From NCBI GenBank assembly GCA_938743325.2, contig OW568876.1, positions 248,001-312,000 of the forward strand: 64,000 nt of DNA, given 5' to 3'. Numbering within the stretch: position 1 is the stretch's first letter; the number at the start of each line of letters is the position of its first letter. Shown piece after piece: positions 30,450 to 40,555 of the stretch. The notes below the pieces were generated by a model that was given only the letters and a program-made list of their open reading frames with translations, was not told the DNA's origin and searched no databases. Source of the DNA: Pycnococcus provasolii. Lineage: Eukaryota; Chlorophyta; Pseudoscourfieldiophyceae; Pseudoscourfieldiales; Pycnococcaceae. The position numbers were made by a program, and so were the translations under genes.

Positions 30450-31619
30450 ATGGCGACGCCTCCACCTCCTCCTCGAACAAGGCAACAGCAAGCAGCGTAC
30501 TTGAAGGAGGAGGCAGCCAAGATTAAGGTAGCCAGTGCTCAAGAATGCCGTAAAAGGCTTCGCTCTGCTATTGCTTTGGGTGAAGAGGCGAGCCATGATG
30601 AGGAAGAACTTGTACACTTGCAGACTAAGAAGCAACGAAGTGAGATCGCGTCTCTACGATGCCAACTCGAAGAGATGGCTGGCGCAAAAGCGGAAGCGGA
30701 GCAAAGAGCTATCGCAGCGGAGAAAAAAGCAGCCGCGGCACTTGAGGTCGCGGCAAAAGCAAGAATTGAGCTGAGACGCTCACTTGACGTCGACGACGCG
30801 GCAATCGTCAGAGTGGCGAGATTTCTGGCGCGTGACGTCGACATGGCGCACGTGCCGAAGATAGGACTAGCGGAGGCGGCAGAGTACGCGAACGAGACGT
30901 ACTTCTCTCAGCTCGTCTCGACGATGCGCCTCTTCGTCACCGCGTTCACCGGATTCGACCAAGCGGATTCGACACCATTCGCCGACCATGTGATTCGCCG
31001 ACCAAGCGAACCCCCACAAGAACTTCGACAAGTACGCCTTGCTGCCGCATTCCAAACCGCAAGATCTCGCAACACGTGGCCGCTCGCTCTTTGCGCGGCA
31101 GGCGTGATCAAGTCGATCACGGGATCGGCTCTGGCAGTCAATATCGTCGGAAGGCTCCTTGGAGGGCCGGGGAACTCAGCGCTCGACCGCACACTTGGGG
31201 ACGGAAGCCGCGCGCGCCTGCAAGTCCGCGAGGACACAGCTATCGCAATGGCTTGGGACAACGACGCGAAATGCTACAATGGCGCAACAACTACAGGAAT
31301 CAACATCATCAACCACGTTGGCATCGTGACCAACCGACTCGTGTTCCACCTGCTCAACATTGAGGCAGCGCGGGTTCAAAGACAACGCGAGCATGCTCCA
31401 GCGAGTTTCGCGGAGTACGCTAGCGTTGATGCGTCTTTGTTCATAGCGTCCGCAGGTGATCAGGCGATTCTCAACGAGCTTGTCACGGAATTCGTCGAGT
31501 CTCGCCTTGCCGCGCGAAGACGGCGTTTAGCAGCACACGCCGACGGATCAGCACACGACGGAGCAGCACACGCCGACGGAGTAGCACACGATGGCGACGA
31601 GAAGTGCGTATCACAGGAA

Positions 31620-31660
<41 letters not shown>

Positions 31661-32888
31661 CGACGGCGACGACACAAAATACGCAAAGGCAAGAAGAAGG
31701 ACATACCGCAGGCACGTCGATCGCAAGCACCACGTCGACAAGGACATCGTCATCGACCAGCTCCCGGTCATTGATGTGAATCCTGCCTCTAAAAAAGCCA
31801 TAAAGCGGGTGATCACGCAGTCGCTCAAGGAGTGCCTCGGGCCTCGCCTGTGGGCGTTTGGCATCTCGGACGTAGGTGCCGCGCCGTTGCCTGCGGACAG
31901 GCAAGAAAACGTGCACTTCATAACGGGCGCAGGGCACGAGCGCCTTAACTTTACAAGGTCGTTGCAAATCGCAAATATGGAAATCGCAGGCGAAACATGC
32001 GCGAGAGCAATCGGATTCAAATCGCCGAAATCCCTCGAATATCTGACAAACGGATCTGATCTGCACAAGTGCACGGAGTTCTTGGAGGTGTGCAGGTGCG
32101 CGGTGATAGACTCGCTGATAGCCGAGTATGAGCACATCTGCGGCGAACGCCCGCCGCCGCCGCCATCGTCGTCGTCGTCTGATGAAGAGGAGTTCTCCGC
32201 GAAAAACATCATTGCTTGGGCCCATAGAGAGTTCAAGCTCTTGGCTGACTTCTACCTTGGAGTGCTTGGAATTTTGGAGCTGTATGCCATCGCCGAGGAT
32301 ACTTGTGACGTCGAGCGGTTCATGGCAGCTCGCCGTCTCGCGCTGCCATGGTGGCATGCGAGAGGGCATTCGCGATACGCACCGGCACTGCTCGACGACA
32401 TCGCGAGTGACGCGAGATGTACGCCTGAGGTTCGCGAGATACGCAGACGCTTCATGCTCATCAACGGGCAAGGTGGAGACTTCATCATCGAGGAACGGAA
32501 TAAAATTCTCAAGCATCTGGTGAACCGCGCACCAACGTCACGTTCTTGGCGCAGGGCGTCAACGTGGTATGACACTCATGTACAGATGAGGAAGACACTC
32601 TTCAAGAGCATCTACCTCACTGATAATATCCACCGTGACCGAATGTCCGCGCCATTCACGGAAGCTTGCATCGCGCTCGCGACTGATTCTTTGGATGAGG
32701 TGCCCGCCATGGAGGAATGGCGCGAGGAGGGAGAAGCACGCGTGAAGCGAGCTGTGGAACATATCCTCGCGACGCCTGCGGGTGCCGTCCCGAAGCGAAT
32801 GAAATTTCCGCCTGCACTAGCCGTGACGACAGGGGAGAGCGTGCAAGATCTCAGTGACGAGGCGCTTGAACGCGCATTTGCAGAATAA
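30450..32888 (+). CDS. Putative transposase of the two-gene element (DUF6589-like features)
   Basis: The protein is 812 aa. It starts MATPPPPPRTRQQQ, then a coiled coil (residues 15-110, QLEEMAGAKAEAEQRAIAAE). A central part has AMAWDNDAKCYNG near residue 269 and FIASAGDQAILNEL near 332. An Asp run follows at about 390-409, and a C-terminal part has ARGHSRYAPALLDD and LINGQGGDFIIEERNKILKH. The WDN, GDQ and H-RY...GGxGDF-E pattern recalls DUF6589-type proteins, RNase H-like and carried by fungal and algal transposons. This comparison is from memory and weak. Position inside perfect inverted ends makes a transposition role the simplest reading. It is intact, with no stop. Confidence 0.6.
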
Positions 32889-32962
32889 TTTACTCATCAG
32901 TAATTTTAGATACAATGATTTTACACTCTTAAGTTAAGTGTCGTCGCAACAACAAAAATATT

Positions 32963-34231
32963 CTATTCAAGGTGTGGCACTTTCGCGTGCTCTAGTTTTC
33001 CCCCTAGCACGACGCTGTTCGACACTACGTGCAAGACCTCGTGCTTGGCGCCCACGATGACTGCGCCCATCGACACGTGAGTCAGTGGGGCGCGGGCTTC
33101 ACGCTCAAGCTCGTTGAGTCGTAGTGCAAGTTTGGCTGTTTTATTTGCGTAGTGCCTGACCATCTTCTTGACAGATCGCAACGAGCGCCAAATCTGCGTG
33201 ATATCCATGCTCTCCACAGGCGTCTTGTCCCCCCTCGACGCCGTTTCGTGTTCGTCGTTCGATTCGGAATCACACTCAGAATCGTTCATCACCGTGAGTA
33301 AGTCGGAATCGGAGCTGGAGTCGACGACATTGCCATCGTCGTTCGTCCTTGTCGCCTTGTGTTTCCTCCGCAAAGCAGGCCTGGTTGTTGGTGCCGGCGT
33401 GATTGCGGGCGTGTGATCGCGGGCTGCGGGCGCGTGCTCGCCTCGCAGCCGGATACTCCACGTTTGCTCCACAGCGCGGTTGGCGAGCGTCCACCGCGCC
33501 TTGTCCGCCTCATCCGCTGCGTCGGTGTCGTCTGCAAGCAGTGCTTCATCTAGAAGCTTGTCGGCCAGGACGAATGCTGACGCATACTTTTGGATCTCCT
33601 CCGGCAGGATGGGGGGGTTTATCGCTGCAGCCTCCGTCATCTTGAGTCGTAGACAGCCACGATTCGCGAGCACGTAGCTCTTCGCAGCCTCTTCTCTCTT
33701 CTTTGTGCTTTGCTTGTCCTTGAGGCGAAGCGTTGCCGCGACGTCCGCGTCAGTTTGTCGTTCAGGCTGTTCCGGCTTCTTCTTCTTCTTTGGTCGCCCC
33801 TTCTTGGGTTGGGGAGCTGCGGCACGTGTCCTGAGTTTGATTGCACTGGCAGCACACCAAATCTTAAGCCAGATTCGCGAGAGACACTTGGCATCGACGC
33901 AGGCAGTAGCTGCTGCTCCATGCTCACGTGTTGCCGCTTTCTTAGCATCTGCAGCAACAACCGGGTCCAATTGTTGTTTGCTCGTGTCCTGCGCATCAAA
34001 ATATTTCCGCAGCGTCTTCATGACCTTGTCTCCCACCCTTCCTTGTGCTTTCTTCCTCTTCTTCTTGAGAACACCGGACTGCGGCGGTGGCATCGGTGGC
34101 GGCTCTCTCTTCTTTTTCTTCTGCTCAGCCGGTGGTGGTGGTGGTGGTGGTGGTGGCGGTGGTGGCCGCCGTTGCTGCTGCTGTTGCTGCGGCGGCGGCG
34201 GTGGAGGAGGAGGAGGAGGAGGCGTCGCCAT
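32963..34231 (-). CDS. Second protein of the two-gene element, Lys-rich, unknown
   Basis: The protein is 422 aa from ATG 34231 ([17 protein letters not shown]), chosen because its start matches that of the partner gene. An in-frame ATG at 34261 adds 10 residues. After Pro/Gln runs it has several basic patches (PKKGRPKKKKKPEQP, LKKKRKKAQGR) fit for nuclear import or DNA contact. A helical middle follows (ILPEEIQKYASAFVLADKLLDEAL), then an acidic-Ser stretch. The C-terminal helix (IWRSLRSVKKMVRHYANKTAKLALRLNELERE) may form a coiled coil. No catalytic motif is seen. The genes are convergent, 74 bp apart. A DNA-binding or accessory transposition factor is a guess from position. Confidence 0.6.
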   Translation of the reverse strand: MATPPPPPPPPPPPQQQQQQRRPPPPPPPPPPPPAEQKKKKREPPPMPPPQSGVLKKKRKKAQGRVGDKVMKTLRKYFDAQDTSKQQLDPVVAADAKKAATREHGAAATACVDAKCLSRIWLKIWCAASAIKLRTRAAAPQPKKGRPKKKKKPEQPERQTDADVAATLRLKDKQSTKKREEAAKSYVLANRGCLRLKMTEAAAINPPILPEEIQKYASAFVLADKLLDEALLADDTDAADEADKARWTLANRAVEQTWSIRLRGEHAPAARDHTPAITPAPTTRPALRRKHKATRTNDDGNVVDSSSDSDLLTVMNDSECDSESNDEHETASRGDKTPVESMDITQIWRSLRSVKKMVRHYANKTAKLALRLNELEREARAPLTHVSMGAVIVGAKHEVLHVVSNSVVLGGKLEHAKVPHLE

Positions 34232-34331
34232 GGCCTGGCCTGGCCTGGCCGTGGCCCACACGCACGCGACAGCTCACAGCACACGCACGCTTAAGGCAAG
34301 GCCACTTAAGGCACGCGACAGTTGAGATTAT

Positions 34332-34516
34332 TCAAGAATGGGGGGGGGGAGGCGGGAAGTCCGACTGGGGGATAGGACTTGGTTTTCGCCTGCTTCGCGT
34401 CCCCGGCCTGCTTCGCCGTTGAGCGAGGAAAGCAGGCGTGGACCAAACCCCAGACCAGTTTCTTGTTGACATTTCTCCCCAGTTCGACGACTCAATATAG
34501 TCCCCGGAAGGGACTG
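34332..34516 (-). repeat. Right terminal inverted repeat, 185 bp
   Basis: Inverted copy of 30244-30428. The start of the second element gene lies about 100 bp inside it. Confidence 0.95.
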
Positions 34517-34597
34517 CCTGGGGGGACGGTTTTCGGCCAGACGTTTCTCCCGACCCCACGGGGAATTGCACTCAGAATCGGTGACGTATTCTACGTC

Positions 34598-35530
34598 ATG
34601 TCGATGACTGAGGTGTTCTTCGACGCGCCGCGATCCCTCCCACCTTCTCTGTTTGACGAACACGCGTGGCGAGCCAAAGATGGGCTAACCAAAAATGTGT
34701 ACGTGCGCGTAAGACCAGAATCGGGGTGTCACATCAGACTTAGCGACGGTACATCCACGAACGAAGTTCCGCTCGGTGTGCCTTTTTTCTTCGAATCCGA
34801 GCTGTTCAGAGGAACCGCAATGCTGCGCCTGCGTGATGTACCAGGCTCACAAGATGTCGACGGCGATCGAGCGTACTTCAAAGGTCGAAAGAGGAAGTTT
34901 CGTTTCGTCGTCACTGGCGAATTCAAAAAACCAACTCGCTTCAGTGACATCTGGACGGGACAAGCGTGGGATAGAGCCTTGCTTCAACTACCACCTCGCT
35001 GGCTTGTTGAGCTTGGCGTTAGTGTCTTTCGGAGAATTGCGCGAGGCCTGCGAGCAGACTTTTCGTCGGAAAAACCCATGGCTCTCTCCCTACTGGCGTC
35101 AACGATGCAGACCGTGCACGCGCACTCCGCCGAAGAGTCGCGGCAGCTCCTGGCGTCGGTAGAGGCGCAGCGTCAGCTTCCTTGGTTCGTGTGCCCAACA
35201 GCCGACGTGCCGGAGCACCTTCCCCAGCTTACTGAACGCCTGGGACGAACGCAGGTTTCGCCGAGGAAGCGGAAGACTGCTCTTATGAATCCTGAGGGTA
35301 TGGCGAGCGATTTGTACTTTCAGCCTGGGACTGTGTACTCGTTCGACGCTTACCAAGGTGTCTTCGACGCGCACAAGTATGTGCTGGACGTGGGCGCGGG
35401 TATCGTCGTGGACATAAGCAAGCACTTGGACGAGCAGTGCATCGAGGTGATGGCGACGAATGGGAATGACGAGTACGCTTGGTGCTTTGAGATTTGGCAC
35501 AAGAACGTACTTACGAACAAAAACGCCTGA
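34598..35530 (+). CDS. DUF1769-family protein
   Basis: The protein is 310 aa from ATG 34598 (MSMTEVFFDAPRSLPP). The frame stays open upstream to 34379, but that part is transposon end, so the longer start is rejected. The family block is VYVRVRPESGCHIRLSDGTSTNEVPLGVPFFFESELFRGTAMLRLRDVPG, then RAYFKGRKRKFRFVVTGEFKKPTRFSDIWTGQAWDRALLQLP. This is the usual DUF1769 pattern (FKGRxRxFRxxVxGxFK, GQxFDR). The C-terminal half closes with FDAHKYVLDVGAGIVVDISKHLD. Function is unknown. The transposon ends 81 bp before the start, so it has very probably displaced the native promoter or upstream region. Confidence 0.8.
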   Translation: MSMTEVFFDAPRSLPPSLFDEHAWRAKDGLTKNVYVRVRPESGCHIRLSDGTSTNEVPLGVPFFFESELFRGTAMLRLRDVPGSQDVDGDRAYFKGRKRKFRFVVTGEFKKPTRFSDIWTGQAWDRALLQLPPRWLVELGVSVFRRIARGLRADFSSEKPMALSLLASTMQTVHAHSAEESRQLLASVEAQRQLPWFVCPTADVPEHLPQLTERLGRTQVSPRKRKTALMNPEGMASDLYFQPGTVYSFDAYQGVFDAHKYVLDVGAGIVVDISKHLDEQCIEVMATNGNDEYAWCFEIWHKNVLTNKNA

Positions 35531-35936
35531 GTACCATCAGGACATAGTTGTAATGAGTTGTAATGAGTTGTAAACACGTAAAACGAGTACAGTAAATCCT
35601 TGTAAATGCATAATGTAGAAAGCAAAGCGGGTCCCACCTGGCCTGAACTGAATGAACAAGAGTCTTGCAATGACTTTCTCAGAGAACGCCATGGCATCAA
35701 TCACTCCAGGCATCACGGAATAATCGGTCTCGGTCTGTCACATACCAACTACCCCGCCGTAAAACTGAACGTTTGGGCGGGTCCACTGAAAAATGAGAAA
35801 ATCCCTGCGATGCGAATATGCGAAAATGCGATTTTCTGAACCCAACCCCGAAATGACATACATAGGGGGAACTTGTTGTCGGCGCCGCCATCCCTCCTCC
35901 TTCGCCTTCGTCGTTTTATTGTCGCCGTGATAGACC
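35531..35936. other. Intergenic between DUF1769 and TSR2 genes
   Basis: About 405 bp with no gene. It holds an AATGAGTTGTA tandem (about three units, 35550-35572) in the 3' region of the DUF1769 gene. Confidence 0.6.
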
Positions 35937-36423
35937 ATGGAGCTGCGCACGGGCAAGCTTGCGTCCTCCGCGGTTCCCATCTTAACGCCACCGCAGGAGT
36001 CCGAGTTCCGGCGATGCTGCACGGCCATCTTCAGAAAGTGGACCGCGCTGCAGCTCGCCATCGAGAACGAGTGGGGCGGTCCCGCGTCCAAGGACAAGGC
36101 GGATACGCTACTGGCGAACATCTTGGAGTGGTTGCTCCAGAAGGGTGCAAAAGAGAGATATGAGGACGACCTCGAGGACGCGCTGGAGGACTCCATGTCT
36201 GACGACTTCAAAATCGACCTCGAGGATGGGTCAGCGAGAGATGTTGCACGTGAAGTGTTCAGGGCACGAAACGCGTGTGCTTCGGACAATGCGGCTGAGA
36301 TTGAGCGCATAGCGGGCAAGCCTGGCGCGGCGGCAGCTGCGGGCAATGCGGCTGCGGGAGGGAGTGTCCGTCAGAGGTCTGATGGCAAGGTGGTACCTAA
36401 GGGCATTGGCGTTGATGACGACA

Positions 36424-36455
<32 letters not shown>

Positions 36456-36572
36456 AGCGACGACGACAGTGCGGGTAACCACGATGCGCAACCACCACCG
36501 CCACGCCACAACCAGCCACGCAACAACCAGCCTGACGACGACGGGTGGGTCACTGTAACAAGAAAACGCTAA
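35937..36572 (+). CDS. TSR2: Pre-rRNA processing protein TSR2
   Basis: The protein is 211 aa. The diagnostic WGG block is RKWTALQLAIENEWGGPASKDKADTLLANILEWLLQKG, followed by a helical region with an acidic tail. An Asp run is at about residues 160-175, and the conserved C-terminus reads DDGWVTVTRKR. TSR2 escorts ribosomal protein eS26 in 40S maturation; the acidic tail contacts the client. Length is typical. It lies 183 bp upstream of UTP21, same strand, so two small-subunit biogenesis genes are neighbours. Confidence 0.92.
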
Positions 36573-36755
36573 TTCAACAGCAAACGCCATTGCACTCAGC
36601 ATGGATCCTTCCCTATGCACGAAAATCCGTCCCGGGAAGGATCCCCGAATTCCTGATTTCTGCCTGCAATTTCGTCCTCCCTCCCCCCCCTCCCGCCGCC
36701 GCCGCCATTCCCACCGCGCACCGCAAAGCAGAGGCAGTCACGAAGCGTTTAGGCC

Positions 36756-39700
36756 ATGCCCGCTGCTGCTCAAGCAGGCGTGCTTACGCCCTTGCGCGCC
36801 ATCGGACACGTCGCGTCCTCGTACCGACCGTACGTGCAGCGACTAGGGTCCGCGCACTTCCTCAGCGTGCCCGTCGGCGCGTGCTTCCAACTCTACGAAT
36901 GCGCACGCCTCTCCCTCCTCTACGCATCCGCAGATGCTGGCGCCACGATTACAGCCGTCGTGTCGTCAAGGGAACGCACGCTCTGCGGGCTCGTCGACGG
37001 AAACGTCGCAGTCTTTCACAGAGATAGGCGCATCGGCGTCCTGCGCGACGCCAACGAAGGTGGCGCAGTGACGCGCATGCTCGCCTTTGACGACGCGGAC
37101 GGGGTGATGCACGTGCTCGTTGCACACGAAAACGGGGATGTCGCACTCTGGGAAGTGGGGAAAAACAATAGAACGGGTGCGCAGAAGCTGCACTCGAATT
37201 CGCGTGCTCCGATACGCACGCTCGACTGCAACGACGCGTGGGGCGACGACGAAGAACAGGCCAGGTGCCGTGTGGTGGATATGTGCCTGCTGCCAACTCA
37301 CGTCAACAAGGTGCTCGTCGCCACCGCAAGACACGAAAATACAACGGCAAGTCCAAGCATGATACGAGGCGCTTCACTGCAGCTATTCAACTACCACACA
37401 GGCCAGCGACTGTATGCGTTCGCGGGACTCGAGGCGCACATCACCGCCGCGGACGCGCTCACATGCCTCTGCCCATCGCCCGTTCTCGACGTCGTCGCCG
37501 TCGGAACAAAACAGGGGCGCATTTTGCTGCACAACTTCGTGCTTGACCGCACGGCCACGACGATCGAAAGTGCTGCGGGAGATGCGGATACGGACATCGA
37601 AGATGCGGGCATTCATGCCCAGCCTTCGCCAGTGACGTCCTTGGCATTTCGCACACTTGCAAACACGCACGCTTCGTTAGATCCCACGCAACCGGACATT
37701 CTCGCCGTGGGAGGTGCGAACGGACACATCAACGTCTGGAGACTGGGCCGGCCATGTACGCTGCACGCAACCATACTGCACGCGCACCCCTGTTTCGCGT
37801 CGCTCGCGTCGCTGCGCCGCTCGGCGGCGGCGCGCAGGGAGGCGGCGCGCGAAGAGGCACTCGCGGGAGGCGTAGCACCATCGGCCAAGCTGGGGCTGCA
37901 GGAGCAGCTGAGTGGTGCTGGCGTTACGAGCTTACACTTTTTCGTTGGCGAGCCGCGCCTGCAGAGCACTGGCGGCGACAATGCAATACGTCAGTACGTG
38001 CTGGATCCCACGCCTGTCAACGCGGGGAATTCCGCATCCTCCGCATTTGCCGACGGTGTGCCTCGACTTCTCCGCTCACGCAGTGGTCCCGGACTTCCCC
38101 TTACTTGCGTGACATTCTTCGACGCACAGAAAATCCTTGTGGCAAGTGGCGATCGAGCCATGAGATTGCTGCACGTGCGCAACGACTCCTTTAATCGAGA
38201 GCTGTCGCAGGGACGCATGGAGACAAAGGCGAATCGCATGAATGGATCGGTGAGCCCGATGGATCTCAAGCTGCCCCCCGCGGTGGCGGTGGACGTATGT
38301 GAGCTCACCGCGCTGGAGTGGGAAAACGTGGTCACCGTGCACGCGCGCACAGCCGGCGGCGACGGCGACGGCGATGACAAGGGCGGCGCAGACCTGTGGG
38401 CCGCTGCGCATAATGAGGCGGCGGCGGCATACACGTGGCGAACGAGTCGTGCAGCAATGGGGCGTCATATTTTGACCCCCACAGATCAGGCACAGCGCCG
38501 TCAGCTCAGGGCGATGACGGCGGGTGCGAGCGCGGCGGAAGCTGCCGCGGCAGAGGCCCCCGCGGCGGGCGGTGGTCGCAAGACGCGTGCTCGCGTCCAG
38601 CCATCCGCACTCCCCGAATCAGGATGGGGATCGCAGGCTGGGCTTCCCGCAGTGACATGCGCTTGTATATCGGGGGACGGACACACAGCACTCGCTGGTG
38701 ACGAGCTTGGCTTCGTTCGGGCGTACAATCTTCAATCTGGGCGCTCGCTTCGGGCGTACTACTCTCGACCGGAAGCGCAGGCATCTTCGTCATCAGCAGC
38801 ACCTCCTGCCCGGAGGCGCAAAGGTGTGGAGCTGCCATTGCCCGCTCACGTGGGTGAGGTGGCTGGTGTTGCGTGCGACCCATCCAATCGATGGGTGGTG
38901 AGCGTGGGCTCCGCAGATGGCCGGCTCGTCAAGTGGACGATGGCAGGTGGTTTTGTCCGTACGCAGGAAACTTTACCCTGTGTGCGTGTGAAGAAGCTCG
39001 CACATCACAAGCTCGGCGGACTTCTGGCTGTTGCATGCGAGGACGGAACGGTGCGTGTGCATGAAAGTGATCGTCTCCAGGTATGCCGGCGCTTTTTTTC
39101 ATCGTCCGTGGCTGAAAAGAGTGCCACACAGTCGGACGCAATGCCCGCCACACCCGCCCGTCGCACATCAAAGCGCACCCGTCGTACCGCGGAAGTTTTG
39201 GCGTCGACCTCGCAACCACCGCCGTCGCATTCATTTCCTCAAGTTACCGCTCTCACGTTTTCACCCGACGGTCGGTGGCTTTTCTGCGCGACGTCGGATA
39301 GCGTGCTCTCCGTCTTCGACGTGCCCGCCGGAACGGTGAGGCAGCGATCCAGCATCCTCGGTGACGAGAAGTCGGTGGCTCCCGTTGTGAGCCTCTCGGT
39401 GTCGCCGGACGGAGGCATGCTCGCAACGGCACACGAAGGTTACCGCGGTGTCTATCTCTGGTCGCTCACATCGCCGCTTCTTCGTAGCGGTGCAAGTCGG
39501 GGCACGCGTAAGGACACGATCATGCTGGCAACTGTGCCCACCTCTGACGTTACAGTTGACGAAGATGGATGCGTCGTTGAACTTACTGGCGATGCAGAGG
39601 AGGAGGAGGCCCTTGATGATGCTGCGGAAGCTGTGCTCGACGCTGCTGCCGCAGGTGACGGCGGCATGGCTGGCATGGTGAGCATGAGTCGGCTTCCTCG

Positions 39701-40523
39701 CCAGCAGCTGCGCATGCTGCTGTTCGGCGAGGAAATTCGGGCACGCGCGGCACCAAAAGAGGCGCCAAAGACGCCCGATGATGCGCCATTCTTCTTACCC
39801 TCCAGCCTGGTTCCAAATACGACGGGTGGGCGTGTCGGCGACGTCGGCAGTGCTGGTGATTTACCAGGATGGGGCACGGAGGGCGATGATGATCCAGCCT
39901 ACGACAACGACGACGACAAGGACGACGACGACGAGGATGAAGATGACAACAATGAAGAGGAGGAGATGGAGAAGAAGAAAAAGTCACCCTCTTCCAAGGA
40001 GAAGCGTCTGCTTCCCGCTGGCCTCAATCCGGATATGAAAGGTATATGGGCCGAGCTCGCGGCGGCAAGCAAGTCGAAATCGAAGTCGAAGAACGCCACT
40101 GGGAGGTACGACCGCGTGCTTGCGTACATTGAGCGCGTCGGTGCCACGGTGCTCGATGCGGAGCTGAGAGATGCCCCGCTTGGACCAGGTGTGGCTGCCA
40201 ACGCCGCGGCTGCTGGCGCGGTGGCTTGCCTTACGCCTTCGTCCGTTGACCCACTCGATGCCGACGATGAGAATGTGCTGCGTACATTCCTCGAATTTGT
40301 GCACGTCGTCATTCCCACCGGCGAGTGCTTCGAGCTCGTGCAAGGAGCACTTCACGTCTTCTTGAGCGAGTATGCGCCTTTGCTCGAGCGAGGGAGCGCG
40401 AACTTACGTTCGCTAGGTCGTTCCGTCTCCTTGGATGTGGAGCGGCAATGGCGCAGACTGGAGTCGCTACTTGACGAGGCACGCTGCGCGTGCGAAGCAC
40501 TCACAACGAAGAATATCCTGTAG
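36756..40523 (+). CDS. UTP21: U3 snoRNP subunit UTP21 (WDR36)
   Basis: The protein is 1255 aa. Two WD40 propellers are spread over residues about 15-880 (for example VHVLVAHENGDVALWEV, DILAVGGANGHINVWRLG, WVVSVGSADGRLVKWTM, VTALTFSPDGRWLFCATSDSVLSVFD). The UTP21 C-terminal domain follows, from FFLPSSLVPNTTGG through LRTFLEFVHVVIPTGECFELVQGALHVFLSEYAPLL. An Asp/Glu/Lys-rich insertion near residues 1045-1085 is extra. UTP21 belongs to the UTP-B complex of the SSU processome. The start MPAAAQAGVLTPLRAIGHVAS fits the usual LRALG start. A GCAAAGCAG motif lies about 30 bp before the ATG. It is convergent with the GH92 gene, 32 bp apart. Confidence 0.92.
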   Translation: MPAAAQAGVLTPLRAIGHVASSYRPYVQRLGSAHFLSVPVGACFQLYECARLSLLYASADAGATITAVVSSRERTLCGLVDGNVAVFHRDRRIGVLRDANEGGAVTRMLAFDDADGVMHVLVAHENGDVALWEVGKNNRTGAQKLHSNSRAPIRTLDCNDAWGDDEEQARCRVVDMCLLPTHVNKVLVATARHENTTASPSMIRGASLQLFNYHTGQRLYAFAGLEAHITAADALTCLCPSPVLDVVAVGTKQGRILLHNFVLDRTATTIESAAGDADTDIEDAGIHAQPSPVTSLAFRTLANTHASLDPTQPDILAVGGANGHINVWRLGRPCTLHATILHAHPCFASLASLRRSAAARREAAREEALAGGVAPSAKLGLQEQLSGAGVTSLHFFVGEPRLQSTGGDNAIRQYVLDPTPVNAGNSASSAFADGVPRLLRSRSGPGLPLTCVTFFDAQKILVASGDRAMRLLHVRNDSFNRELSQGRMETKANRMNGSVSPMDLKLPPAVAVDVCELTALEWENVVTVHARTAGGDGDGDDKGGADLWAAAHNEAAAAYTWRTSRAAMGRHILTPTDQAQRRQLRAMTAGASAAEAAAAEAPAAGGGRKTRARVQPSALPESGWGSQAGLPAVTCACISGDGHTALAGDELGFVRAYNLQSGRSLRAYYSRPEAQASSSSAAPPARRRKGVELPLPAHVGEVAGVACDPSNRWVVSVGSADGRLVKWTMAGGFVRTQETLPCVRVKKLAHHKLGGLLAVACEDGTVRVHESDRLQVCRRFFSSSVAEKSATQSDAMPATPARRTSKRTRRTAEVLASTSQPPPSHSFPQVTALTFSPDGRWLFCATSDSVLSVFDVPAGTVRQRSSILGDEKSVAPVVSLSVSPDGGMLATAHEGYRGVYLWSLTSPLLRSGASRGTRKDTIMLATVPTSDVTVDEDGCVVELTGDAEEEEALDDAAEAVLDAAAAGDGGMAGMVSMSRLPRQQLRMLLFGEEIRARAAPKEAPKTPDDAPFFLPSSLVPNTTGGRVGDVGSAGDLPGWGTEGDDDPAYDNDDDKDDDDEDEDDNNEEEEMEKKKKSPSSKEKRLLPAGLNPDMKGIWAELAAASKSKSKSKNATGRYDRVLAYIERVGATVLDAELRDAPLGPGVAANAAAAGAVACLTPSSVDPLDADDENVLRTFLEFVHVVIPTGECFELVQGALHVFLSEYAPLLERGSANLRSLGRSVSLDVERQWRRLESLLDEARCACEALTTKNIL

Positions 40524-40555
40524 AACACAACTCGAATTTCTGTCATACTTTACAA

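Larger units (their letters stand above)
30244..34516. mobile_element. Unclassified two-gene DNA transposon with 185-bp perfect terminal inverted repeats
   Basis: The element is 4273 bp. 30244-30428 and 34332-34516 are inverted copies of equal length (185 bp) with no difference that I can see. Ends read CAGTCCC and GGGACTG. CCTGG stands directly outside both ends (30239-30243 and 34517-34521), a candidate 5-bp target duplication; CCTGG is nearly palindromic, so 2 bp of it could belong to the ends. Inside are two convergent genes filling almost the whole space: an 812-aa protein with a possible RNase H-like transposase region, and a 422-aa Lys-rich protein. Both proteins begin MATPPPPP. There is no capsid, polymerase or reverse transcriptase. 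The element looks whole. Confidence 0.85.

Noticed and set aside
26064-34516. Polinton or other virus-like element
   Set aside because: The two inverted-repeat structures are separate, only 3.1 and 4.3 kb long, and show no capsid, polymerase, packaging or reverse transcriptase signature.
34379-34597. Upstream extension of the DUF1769 gene
   Set aside because: It lies in the transposon arm; family similarity begins after ATG 34598.
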